Of a DNA stretch of 64,000 nucleotides, positions 38,131 through 50,019 are shown piece after piece. Location of the stretch: assembly GCF_015832195.1 (NCBI RefSeq), contig NC_052046.1, positions 37,042,911-37,106,910 on the forward strand, given 5' to 3'. Position 1 is the stretch's first letter, and the number at the start of each line of letters is the position of its first letter. The notes below the pieces were generated by a model. The model searched no databases. It was given only the letters and a program-made list of their open reading frames with translations, and was not told the DNA's origin. Made by a program: the position numbers and the translations under genes. Origin of the DNA: Motacilla alba alba (Eukaryota > Chordata > Aves > Passeriformes > Motacillidae).

Positions 38131-40841
38131 ACTTTGTAGGTACCCACTGCTTGAGACACAGGGAAATGGAGCATGTTAGTGTTTTGTGGTTAAATATTTG
38201 GTAATCCATGTAGACCATGGTTAATACTTAAAGTCCAAACCAAACCACTAAAGCAATTCACTGCTCATCAGATGACAGAATTCCAGGTCAAATTACCTGA
38301 ATGGTTAACTATGGTTAGGTATGAAGATAAGAGGGACAGCAATGGCAAGCTAGCTGGGAATAATGCCATTCAGAAATACAGTGCTGGTAAAGCCCAACAA
38401 CATTTTCAAACCCAAATTTTATTGCCCGAAGACATCCCTCTTCCTTAAAAAAAAAAAAAAAAAGAAAAAAAAAAAAAGAAAAAAAAAAAAGGAGAGAAAA
38501 GATTTCCTCATATAACAGTGGAAACTTGCATTTTATCAAAGCTATGATTTTTAATTGGGAGGCAGAAGTTTTAAGTGTCAGAATCCCTGATAACTAAGCA
38601 CATACTTAAGTACTTTTCTGGTCCAGAGACTAGATGAGATTTGAGACTTTAATTCAGTTCTCTTCTTGTGTAGCATTACACATCAATACTAATGGTATAC
38701 AATAATTTGATATAAATCAAGAGATAATTTGGTTTTTGAAGAATCATCTATCCAAAACCAAAATCCCATCACAATCTGTTTATATTACTTAATAGTTAAA
38801 AGCCATCTATGAAGACTGGTTTAATAAATACTGGAATTAGCTCCAAATGGAAAACATTCACAAGAACTAAGCATATTATTTTCTCTTACTCGGATTTATT
38901 GCCAGTTTTAGAAAGAATCCAAAAAGTGGACACAGACCAAAAAGGAGGAGTGTACATTTTTGGAGGGAAGACACTGAGCTGGTATCCTGAGACCAGGAGC
39001 AGCCAGATGCCATGCAATCCTCTGTCAATCTGGACATTCAGCTTATTCGAGCTTGTTCAGGGTAAACCTCTTGAGGGAGAAATAGGCCTAAAACCAGAGA
39101 ATCTCTGCCTGTTACCACATTTCCTTATGAGAAAAAAAGAAAGTATGAAAGCAAGGAAAATGTTTACTGGTGGGCCTATAACTGTAATGAGCAGTTCCCC
39201 AACCCTCCTCTATGCTTGTTAAAATAAATAATACTGAACTACATTTTGCTGTCTTTCTAGAATAAGGCATTATTTTTACATATCACAAAATTAGTCTTCT
39301 GACTACTTAGTGATATATCTGACTTTAAATTAAAGCTTCTTCACTTATATTTCATTACCTTTGACATTGAAACTGGCCATCTATGAGTAATGCACTTTTA
39401 TTTCTGAGCAGATGATTTGGGATACAATGACTAACAGGTTCCTGATGACTTCTTGGAAGCTGAGTTAATGGAAAGCATGCTTATTTATAGGTTATTAGCA
39501 AATGAATTCTCAGAGAAGAGGAAGTATAGTGCTGGAGTGGTCTGCCCTTGTAAGGATGGTATTGCACTCTGATGTTCAAAGGTTCCATATCTCATCCAGC
39601 CTTTGTACAGACTAACTTTTAATTAAAGAAAAGGAAATGAAAAATAATAAAGGACAAGCCGTTGTGTCATTAAGAGTCAGATGCAACTCACTCTACCTGT
39701 AGCGACAGTACCCACTGTCCCTATGACAAAGATAAACAGAGCAGGCAATTCTTAATAAACTGTCTTCCTTCTCCATGCCTTCTAGACTTCCTAAAACACA
39801 CAGCAGTGCCAAGTTCATGGCCATGCAGTGCTGCAAGTGTTTGCATGGGGCCACCAAGAGAGATGTAGGCAAACAGCAGGGCATTGAGATCTAGTTTCCA
39901 GCATTCCTGGAAATATACACTGGCTGCATTGTGTGTTGCCTAGTGGAGTCCAGCCAGCCTTGTCCAGACTTCTCTGTTTTCCAAGAAGTTGCATTTAGAT
40001 GTTAAATTGTTTAAACACCTTTTTGACTGACTCCACTTGGCGTGTAGACACCCAAATATCTCTCCTGACTGTTTTGAAGGCAAATGGATAGGACTTTATG
40101 CTATTATTTCACATAGTAACTCCACTTTGCTGTTTTGCCAATTTTAATTTACTTATAAGTTTGTAGGTTCAGGTGGTGTCGCCAAACACATACACATGCA
40201 TCCAAGATGATATTAATGGCATGACATCTTTCAAATGGTGGGAAATAGAAAAATAGAAACACTTTTTGATTCAGTAGGGAAACAACTGAGTGAAACTCTG
40301 AAGTTGTTAAATTAACCTTTTAAAGTACCATTAAATGATACTTTTTAAAAAACTGCTGACTTGAAATAAGTAACTATAACTTCCTTCCAAATTTTTAAGT
40401 GATGTTAAAAATATTTGTGTCTGCAGACTAAATGTGTGGATGGTAATTCTCAAACTATTTTCCTAGAGAAGAAGTTTTAGAACTCTTATCTTGCCATTTA
40501 GGAACCCTCTCCCCTTTAGCTGAAGAGCAGATTTGAACAAGTGTTATAACGAAAAAAAATGAAATTCAGACCTGAATTTTATTGTGAGCCTTGATGTCTG
40601 GTAGCTACGTGTAAGGGACTTGATGAAAGACAATTCTTATGATTAAGATCTGGTGCAACCTTCTCCTTCCCTGACTTCTTAATTAGTAGTTGTTGTAGGA
40701 ATATATTAAATCAGAAGTGGTGCTATAGAAATGGTGACTCTGATATGATGATCCACTTAATGTAAAGGGAGATGGGGCAGAGTCATAACACAGATTGCAG
40801 TCATATCACTTCAGCAATAGCTTTCACTTCAAGAAATGAAA
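38131..40841. other. Non-coding stretch
   Basis: Contains an A-rich run with few G interruptions at 38447-38490. A plus-strand frame of 137 codons at 38809-39222 does not resemble a known protein. The rest is unique AT-rich sequence. Confidence 0.45.
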
Positions 40842-41481
40842 TGCTGGTTTTGGCTGTGATAGAGTTAATTTTCTTCACAGTAGCTGGTATGTGACTATGT
40901 TTTGGATTTGTGCTGAAAACAGTGTTGATAGTACAGGAATGTTTTTGTTATTGCTGAGCAGCACTTACACAGAGCCAAGGCCTTTGCTGCCTCTATTATC
41001 ACCCTCCCAGAAAGTAGGCTGGGGGCACACAAGAAGTTGGAAGGCAACCAGCTGGGACTGTTGACTCCAACAGACCCAAGCTATATCCCGTACTCTACTG
41101 AATGAGAAACTGGCTTAATGGCTAAGGGTTATGGTATCGGCACATAAAGCCAGGGGCAGAAGATGGACTGTGAGGATGTTCAGAGTGATGATGTCTTTCT
41201 GCCCATGTAAATGCTTGCATGATGAGGTCCTGCTCTCCTGGAGATGGCTAAACACCCATAGGAATACTATACACTCACAAAACACTCATAGAAATCAGTA
41301 AACTAACTCTTTTCTTTGCTTTGCTTTGCTTGTGTGCAGCTTCTGCTTTCCCTATTGAACTATGATTTATCGCAACCCAAAAGTTTTCTCACTTTTTTTG
41401 ATACCACCACCATCCTGCTGGTGCTGGAGTGAGCAATTGGCTGTGTGGTACTTCGTTGCTGGCTGGGGTTCAACCATGACA
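40842..41481 (+). mobile_element. Solo LTR of an avian ERVL element
   Basis: The 640-bp element starts TGCTGGTTTTGGCTGTGATA and ends GGGGTTCAACCATGACA, the characteristic ends of a widespread avian ERVL LTR family, with TG...CA termini. A TATA-like ATAAA lies at 41144-41148, and the U5-like end from about 41365 matches the remnant at 35434-35640 in reverse orientation. No internal retroviral sequence flanks it. I find no target-site duplication (TGAAA before, TTCCC after), so either the flanks have mutated or a rearrangement took place. Confidence 0.85.
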
Positions 41482-43000
41482 TTCCCAAAATCAGAACTAT
41501 TTTAGAAAAGGACAGTTATCAATTTGTACACATGGATGGGGCCTGAAATCTGACAGCTCATCCCTGCCAAGGGACTGCGACTGCAGGGGGGTATTTGCAT
41601 ACATGTTGTTTGTGGCCATTCTGCAGGGATATCCTTCTCCATGGCCATTCTGAAGGCATATCCAAGTAGACCACCCCTTGTTATGTGGATGCCAGCATTT
41701 ACTTGCCTCACTAGATGAAGCTCTTGGAGGAAGATGTTTCACATGCAAGTGTTTCAGGACCTGCATCTGTCTTTGATGGGGTGCAAGTCACATATTTTGC
41801 GCTTGACAACGTTTGCATGTCTGTGTGTTGCAGCTCTGAAAGTCCTACAAGGAGCTGTTTCTTGCAGTCTGAAGGGTTGCTCATGCATTAATCTCCTCGT
41901 GGGTGGTCCAGCACACACACAGGGAGTCTGCTGGGTATTTCGTGGCTCCACCCATGCAGCTGCCACCGCATTATTTAGCCTTAGGCTGGAGGGCAGATCA
42001 TGGTGTCTGGTGTCAGAGTAGAGGGGCTTAAAATTGGGAACAAATCTTTAAAGAGTTTAGAGAACATTTTATATGCAATGTAAAACAGAGGCTAAAGAAT
42101 AGAGAAAATAATTTCATTTCAGGTATCTGGAACTTCTTAGCATGAAAGGAAAATAACTGAGTTACAAAAAACCAAAGCACTTCTCATTATGTGATTTTGG
42201 GAATGTCTCTAAACCACAGTTTTGCTAAAGAATAGCCCATCTTGCCTTTGAGAAATCTGTTTTTCCTCAGTAGGCCTCTGACACCAAGACCCAGCACTTA
42301 AAGGGAGGGCTTATGTATGCACAGAAAGCTTTATAGCATTTCTCTGTGTTTAAATGCCAATGCAGCTAAGAGCTAGAGTTTTCAATTATTTTTTTATGAC
42401 TCCTAAGCCGATAACATTTGCTCAAATTCATATGACACCTGCCATCTGCCATGAACTCTAACAAGTTTAATAACTTGGTCACATTACAAAGCAAATACAT
42501 TTAAAAGAGTGAAGATGTTTTGCTCTGACAGGTTAGAGGGGAATTTCTATGCTCACCTACTAAAGTGTTTTCTCAAATACTGGAATGTTCTTTCCTGCCC
42601 CCCAAAAGCAGATAATGTAAAGCCTATAATTTATTTTTTTCAAGTACAATTTTATTTATTTTTAGTAATACAGGTCAAAGGTGTTCTAATTTCAAGTGTC
42701 GTCAAAGCCAAAACAAGTGGTTGAAGGGAAATAACCTGCTCTCTGATATAAGGTAAAGAAGTAACAAGAACAAAGAAAAGCAGCATAAACAAGGCTTCAG
42801 CTCACACCCTGACTGATTTGCCTTTTGAACACATCCTGTAACCACAAAGAAAGTTATAAGAGAGCAGCCTGAAGTTGTTTTATGTGCTAAACAGTAGTGG
42901 TCAGTGTACTTCCACGTAGATGGATGGATGAAAAGGACCAGAGAGTAAGAGAAAATCTCAGAAGGGACAACTTGTTTCTTGCAGGTCAAAACTGCAAATG
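41482..43000. other. Non-coding spacer with a G+C-richer patch
   Basis: Directly after the LTR, about 41500-42010 is richer in G+C and has frames of 89 codons (minus) and 95 codons (plus) that I do not recognise. The rest is AT-rich. Confidence 0.4.
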
Positions 43001-43418
43001 AATCATAGAATAACAGAATATGTTGAGTTAGAAGGGACTCATGAGGATCGAGTCCAACTCCTGGCTCTTTGCAGGACACCCCAAGAGTCACACACTTATT
43101 GAATTCTATCAGGCTGGTGCTGTGACCACTTGCCTCAGGTGCCTGTCCCAGTACCCAACCGCCCTCTGGGTGAAGAACTTTTACCTGATACCCAACTTAA
43201 ACCTCCCCTGACACAGCTTCAGGCCATTCCCTCAGGTCCTGTCACTGGTCACCACTGAGAAGAGATCAGTGCCTGCCCTTCCTTTTCCCCTCCCAAGGAA
43301 ATTGTAACTGCAATGAGGTCTCCCCTCAGTCCCGTCTTCTCCAGGCTGAACAGATCAAGCAACCTCAGCTACTTCTCCTACAGCTTCCCCTCCACACCTT
43401 TCACCATCCTTGAAGTCT
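43001..43418 (-). mobile_element. CR1 LINE, 3' end fragment
   Basis: The plus strand opens with AATCATAGAATAACAGAAT, the reverse complement of the diagnostic CR1 3' terminus. It continues through the 3' UTR words (GAAGGGACTC, GTCCAACTCCTGG) into the end of ORF2 (about 43160-43370), where the minus strand encodes the decayed C-terminal part of the reverse transcriptase protein. It is truncated at the 5' side like most CR1 copies. Stops and frameshifts make it inactive. Confidence 0.92.
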
Positions 43419-45412
43419 GGATGTATGCAACTGTTTGCTGATTGCTTCAGTTAGTTTTCACATGAAAAGTATTGGATATTTTTAACAGCTGTTTAAGAGC
43501 CACTAATCACTGCAAATAAAACAAATGAGATATTAATTATTGCAGTTGAAAGACAGACTAAATCCATTAAGCGACATCAAATGGCCAGAGCTCATCCTGC
43601 CAGTACATTTCCAGAACTGTCTCCAATAGAGTTATAAATGATCAGACAATGGGATTACGTCTGTTCAAGTCACTCCAAAATACACAGACGTAACACCAAT
43701 AGCCACATAGATGCTGTGGCAGCACAATACCAAGCACGCTGACGAGTTGGAAGAAAACTATAATCAAAAAAGTGTCATCATTAGAGTGACATTTCTCAGG
43801 ACATGAGTGAGCTGTAGGAAAGAGCCATTGCTTTGGCCGCTGTACAGTATGGCTAGAAACATTCTCGCCTAATTTCTACTTCATTAGTGCAGATAGCCAT
43901 GAGAATGACTAGGAATCAAGAGAACTCACACCCAGCAGAGTATTTCACTTCCTGATTTTTCATCACCAGAATTATTGTATTATCTGCACAGTGCACAGCT
44001 TGGCCAACCTGCACTACAGCTTTGTGTCCAAGGTTTGTGACCTTAGGACACAAGCTGAAAAAAGAGCTGAAAGTAAGCTTACTTGGAGCTTACCTTGTAT
44101 GGTGTGTAAACAGTGCTGGATGGGTCAAGATACAGCTAATACTTTTGTTTCTGAGAAATAAACAACCCATGGGTCTAAAGTTTAAGGGAATGTCATTGTC
44201 CAGATTTTGTTCATCATGTTTGGACACAGCAAAATTTCTCTTTCAGTTTGTCTTTCAGTCTGTCTAAGGGCAGGACAATGGCAACATTGGTTTTGTCAGC
44301 TGAAACAAATGCAACTTCAACAGGACCCCATTCTCACATAGACTAGAAATTATTCAACAGCTTCAAGATGTTCCTGTTGTGCAGCAGAATGTACTTATGT
44401 GCATTTCAGGTTTTCTTCTGGAAATTGACGCTGAAAATCCTCACCTGCAAAAGGCAAATTACATTACTATTCTTTCCCAGGAACAGTGTGGTTGTCATCT
44501 TACCAGCAACAGAGAATTGTGGAAAGGCAGTAGAGAAGTCAGAATTTAGATGATTTTATCTATATCTAGATGGGCAAGTTGCCATCAGAGACAGTTAAAT
44601 CCCCAAGACCGGGCTAACTCAGTCTGAAGGTAGCAACCAGAGAAAAGGCAGCCCTCCATGTGGTTGGAATTAGTTTTAAAAAGAGTATCCAAAACTTGCA
44701 CTATCTTAAAAAATGAAGGCAAAGTAAAAGGATTGCTTCCTTTCTTTGCAGCTCCCCCATGGGGTACCCATTAAGGGGTGTACGCTGTAAAACTACCCAA
44801 TGTACACGATTTATCCACTTAGCTGAAGATTCATTAATTTTACACTTATCAACATTTCAATTTGTGAACTTTCTAGTGCACTCTCCCTACTTTTTTCCTA
44901 GTTTTTTTTTTCCTTCACAGTGGAATTCATAGCTGATTGACCTGTATTATAGGATAGGCTCAAGCTGTAGGTTTTTTTTATCCAGACACTTCAGAGCATG
45001 CTGTTTGGAAAGGGTCCTTGTTTTTATTTAATTTCATTTTATTTCACTCCAACTCTTTATTTGTAATACAACTTTGAACCTGGGGGAGTTAGAGAGGAAG
45101 AGAAGAAAGCGGAGTGTTTTGTCAATTCAATTAAGGTGCTTCTTGTGACCAGGACCCAGAACAGTGCTGCTCTGCATTACAGCCACACAGATTTCATTTG
45201 AAATTGAACACAGGACCAGAGCTTTTCATGTAATTTGCAAATGAAAACCAGTTGTTTCCAAGTCAGAAGTGCCACGCAAACACTGTATCCTATTTTTTCT
45301 AGAAAGGTTAAAAAGCTACAAACATCAGAGGAAAATTATCTTGCTAATCAGTCTTTGAAACAAAGAAAATAGAGAAACAAGGATGCTGGTTTTTATTCTT
45401 CATAAATCAGGG
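43419..45412. other. AT-rich non-coding DNA
   Basis: Nothing recognised; open frames are short. Confidence 0.5.
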
Positions 45413-45471
45413 TTTGGGAGAAGTTTTGGGATGAAATTTGGGAGAAGTTTGGGAGAAGGTTTGGGATGAAG
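45413..45471. repeat. 12-bp minisatellite, five units
   Basis: Units TTTGGGAGAAGT, TTTGGGATGAAA, TTTGGGAGAAG, TTTGGGAGAAGG and TTTGGGATGAAG follow head to tail, four of 12 bp and one of 11 bp. Confidence 0.92.
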
Positions 45472-46080
45472 ACTGAATTCTGAAAATAAAATTGGGTTCT
45501 TAAGAGTAAACAGTGTCTTCCAAATATTGCAGTATGACAAGAACAAAATTGCTGTCTCCTTGATGTTAAAGGGATATTTCTAGGGGCAAACATACTCCTG
45601 AATGGCAATAAACACTGGCTAACAAGAGCACATTATGAAAGCAGTAAGATTAAACAACAAAGCAAAACAGAGTTTAATGTCTTTAACAGACATTCTTTTG
45701 TGATCAAATTACTTGGAGGATCAGACTTCCAGGACATTCTATACAGTGCTGATGTTTCAGTGTCCCAGATGACATACTTTGTCTGATACACTAGAAAGTG
45801 TAATCTTGGATCCTCACAATTCATCTAAAACATCAACATCAACAGATTATTCAACTAAAGCTGCATGGATGTAAGTCCTTGAACATGAAACAGAAGAACG
45901 GGAAATGCTAAACAGAAGTTTCACCTGAGTACTTCCATCCCACAGGTTAGCGGTTACATTGTCCTCTGAATATCAGTATTTTGGGATGGTGTTTTTCTTC
46001 TGTTTTTGTAGATTGAAGTTGGCATTCACTAAGTCAAAGAGCTTTCCTTCAGGGCAGTCTTATATAGAATTGAACAATTT
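45472..46080. other. Non-coding spacer, nothing recognised
   Basis: Unique sequence upstream of the plus-strand CR1 tail. Confidence 0.45.
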
Positions 46081-46195
46081 TAAAGGCCAGATTGGACCTG
46101 ATCTAATGGGTAGCATCCCTACCCGTGGCCAGAGGGTTGAAACTAGATGATCTTTAAGGCTCTGGCCAATCCAAAGCATTCTATGATTCTGTGAT
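46081..46195 (+). mobile_element. CR1 LINE, 3' tail
   Basis: About 115 bp match the CR1 3' end in order: GGCCAGATTGGACCTGATCT, a GGGTTGAAACTAGATGATC block, and the terminal ATTCTATGATTCTGTGATT repeat. Severely 5'-truncated and without coding sequence. Confidence 0.88.
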
Positions 46196-46455
46196 TAAAG
46201 GAAGTGGAATTAATCTGATTAGCAAGGGAACATTATCTTAGGCACTCAGTCAGGTATCCTTACTTTTCACCAACATGATTTATTCAAATTATTCTCTTCC
46301 ACTGAAGGACTGCAGCCACAGTTATGGAAATACTAAAGATTATTCTCCACATCCCAGTCAGCTTTATTCAAAGGTGAATGAGAAGCTGGCTTAATGGCTA
46401 AGAGATATTTTATGTGACATCATTCATCAAATAGCCATTTTTAATTAAGACAAAA

Positions 46456-46491
46456 GAAAAATAAGGGTGTTTTGAAAAATAAGGGTGTTTC
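46456..46491. repeat. 18-bp tandem duplication
   Basis: GAAAAATAAGGGTGTTTT is followed directly by the same 18-mer with C as its last base. Confidence 0.9.
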
Positions 46492-48130
46492 GAACCAAGC
46501 AGAAGGGGGCCCTCAGTGTGACGAGAACTGCTAATCAGTACACTCCTATGCAATGCCACCAGAAATTAATTTCTCCTTGAACTTTCAGTGTAACTCTGAT
46601 TCTCTTAGGAAGTTGCTACATGACTTTCTAGAAACATTTATTGTACAAAGACCTGGAAGATAAGGTAACAAACTTATTTTTCTGAATAAGCAGGACACAT
46701 TTCCAGAAAAAAGAAGTCATTATTCCTCCCAATCTGAAGTAATATTTTAATATCAGGGAACAAAGACATACAAATATTGCCTCATTTTATCTAATTGCTT
46801 GCCCTCACCTATCCTAAATCTGGTAATTTTAAGGTCAGACCAGTATTTTCTATACTGAAGGAAAACAATCACTCTTTATAATGAATAATGTTTGCTACCA
46901 CTGAGGAGCACTAAAAACATCTGCACTGATAAAGCACTCCTAAAGGAAAAAAAAAAATCCGTATTTTCTCTTTTCTCTTGGAAGAGGTTGCTGTTGAATG
47001 CTATTCAGCATCTAGCATTACACAGTCATTAATATAAACATAAAGAACTCCAGAATTTTCTAGTATTAATTTCATTCCATAATTACATGGCCTTCTCCTG
47101 AGTAGCATGGTGAAAAAAACACCAACAGGAAAGCAAATAAATGTTGGGATTGATTCTGCCTCAGACGAAAAGGTAAAGACAGTACACATTTGTCCCTCCA
47201 TTGTTCCCTGTTCTTCCCCAATTTAATTTCTCTCTTCCCTCTTCTTTGACTAGGTCCAGACTTCTCTCAAATAAACTTAGATTCAGTCCTTTCTAAAAAT
47301 TCTGCTCTGGTTCACAAACAACTAATTTGTGAGCAAACATGTTGGATATTTCTCTAGAGCTGTCTCTAGAGCTTCCCTAGTTATCTCCATGAAGAGAAGC
47401 ATAAGAAGAATACTGCAAAAACAAAATTAATAACAAATGTGTTATTTTTATAACACCACTTCAGGTTGGTTTCTGGATGAGTTAGCAGAAAATTGATTAT
47501 GAGGTAAAGTGAAAGCATTTTCAATCTCCCTCAGTACTAACAACAGGTTGAATTAATTATTTACCTAGAGTAAATGTGAGTGATATGACTCCCAATCTAG
47601 ATTCTAAGTGCATTATCACTTAAGCCATATGGCACTTTGTGAGCCACATTTGAAATATTTTACTTCAGTGGATTGAAGCCCTGCTTAGACCATCTTGGTT
47701 CTTTCTTGTGGTGGGTTGTTCAGACACATTTCCAGAAGAGCCCAGACATGTCTGCTTCCTTTAACAACTGTGGTTTATTTGGAAAATTCTATCTTTTTCT
47801 GTGCATCTCTGTGAGTTTCTAACCTACAACATCTAACTGCTTTAATGGGAAACCATATCTGCCTCTAGCAGTAGGGATTAGATCACACTAACCACCTATG
47901 CTTCCCTTTTGCAACCACAGTATTGCCTTAAGTCTATTTCTGTCATTGAAAAAAGTTATTTGTCTTTGTGCATCAAGGACCAAGCTTCAACCTACAACTG
48001 TGTACTGCAGATACCAACAAACAATTATTCTTCATGCCACAAGATAAATGCCTAGCTTTTACAAGCAGTTGAATGACTAGAAACTCTGCAAGAAAGCCAA
48101 AACAATATGGTTGTGGTTTTTTTTTTTTTT
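46492..48130. other. AT-rich non-coding DNA
   Basis: Nothing recognised. Confidence 0.5.
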
Positions 48131-48163
48131 GGTCTTTAATACAGTCTTTTTGGTCTTTAATAC
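48131..48163. repeat. 21-bp period duplication
   Basis: GGTCTTTAATAC occurs at 48131-48142 and again at 48152-48163; the preceding T run is also shared. Confidence 0.8.
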
Positions 48164-49590
48164 TGGAGGTGAGACAGAGCTGGCATCTATATGGGTTATC
48201 TTAAATTTCAAAGGTAACTTTGCATATCATGTAAAAAACATAACATATGTTGGGACTAAACACATACACAGAAAGTCAAATATTCATCTAGTGTAAACCA
48301 TGGTAGCAGTACTAACTTCAGTAGAATGTTTTATTTTCATGATCTTCTGAACTGATCTGAAGTGGTAGTTTTAAACATAGGCACAGCAAGGTTCAGGTCA
48401 AGACTGATGGAAAATTCAAAGGGACCATGGCTCTACTCTATGATTTATCAGAGACCTAAGACCTGAGACAGACGGTGAATTTTGCATTCTGGCATCTCTT
48501 GCAGCCCCTAAAACCTGAAAAAGTGATTAGCATTACCCTTCAGACATCTGCCCTGCCTCCTGTTTATGTCCTGACTTTTCTTATCCTTTTATTTTTTCTC
48601 TGACGAAAAAAAATCCTGTTTCTCATCTACAAGCTAGCAAAGGTTTATTCCTCACACTGAAAAGCTGTCAGCTGGCTCTGATTAAGAATGACTCTGTCAG
48701 GTAATAAGACAAGCTTTCTCACTAGTATAAACTCTCAGAATAACCTTGCTGAATAAAAAATCTGTATCACCTTAAGTTAATGAGAGTTTTCTCAGTTTTA
48801 TTAGGACCAAAACACAGCAGTAAGTATCTGTTCTCCATAGTTATCCTATAATTGAAAACTAATTTTCTGTAAGCAGCAAAATTGATGCTTCTTTCCACAG
48901 AAGAGAAATAATCCATCCTATTTAAAATTGCATAATATCTCGTTGTTTGGACAACAAGGACAGCAGTGTTTGCTGGTATTTTCAAGCATGTGTGCTCAAA
49001 AAGGATCTTTGTCTGAGTGGTAAGGAAAAGTTCAATACAAAAGTCATGGTATTCCATTAGCCAGAGCAGATTTGGAAACTCCAGAGCAGTGGAAAACTCA
49101 CTTCGTAATTGGGTTATACTTCCTTAACAGCCAGAACAATATTAAACTAGCAGTCTCTGAGAACTCTAAAAAGATCTGTTCACAGCTTTGTAAGCCAAAA
49201 TTTTGAAAAAGTATGAAAATATTTACACCAGGGAGGATAGTCTAAATTTGAATAGTAGATATGTAGAGATGAAGTAAAATGCAGAGAACTTTACAACTTC
49301 ACAGTTTCTGGAAATAGAACAATCCATAACTAAAAGAGTCAGGAAGAACTTACTGCAAAGGTGGTAATTCCAATAAAAAAATTACATTTGATACTTATTT
49401 TCATTCTGAGCAGTTTTGGAAATTATTTACTGCATTACATTAACCACAGTATATCTTTTACTATTCTACAGTGAATCAGTAGAAAATTTGCCATTGGCCT
49501 CAAGGAATGAGAAATGATGTCATTCAGAGTCATATCAAGAAACAAGTGAGAGGTATTTAAAAAACCAATTAAATTACTTTTAGCAAAATA
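48164..49590. other. AT-rich non-coding DNA
   Basis: No repeat family or gene recognised. Confidence 0.5.
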
Positions 49591-50019
49591 ACAGAATGGA
49601 ATGAAATGGAATACAATACAGTAGAACAGAATAGTTACAGCTGGAAGAGACATAACCAAAACCATCCAGTCCAACTGCCTGACCCTTTCTGGGGTGATGA
49701 AAAGCTTAAGAGAGTAATGTCCCAATGTCTCAAACACTGGCATACTTGGGGCATTGAGCACCTCTCCAGGAAACCTGTTTCAGTATTTCACCCCCCTCTC
49801 AGTGAAGAAATTCTTCCTAATATCAAGTCTAAACCTCATCTGGTGAAGCTTTGAACCATTTCTATGTATTCTGTCACTGGGTATCAGGTAAAAGAGCTCG
49901 ACACCTCCCTCTCTCCTTCCTCTCCTCAGGAAGCTGAAGAGAGCAATGAGGTCACCAATTAACCCCCTTTTTTCCAAACTACGTAAAGCCAGAGCCTTTA
50001 GCTGCTCATTACAGGTCAA
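49591..50019 (-). mobile_element. CR1 LINE, 3' end with ORF2 C-terminus
   Basis: The plus strand starts with a degenerate GAATGGAATGAAATGG tail repeat, followed by the reversed CR1 3' UTR. About 49780-50019 on the minus strand is still open for 79 codons and reads as the C-terminal part of the CR1 reverse transcriptase protein (a LEKRGLIGDLI block, then SDRIHRNGSKL and RFRLDIRKNFF). It is 5'-truncated just upstream of this. The intact frame over this piece suggests a younger copy than the one at 12.2 kb; that is inference. Confidence 0.92.

Noticed and set aside
38809..39222. 137-codon plus-strand frame
   Set aside because: No family resemblance and no supporting signals, so not called as a gene.
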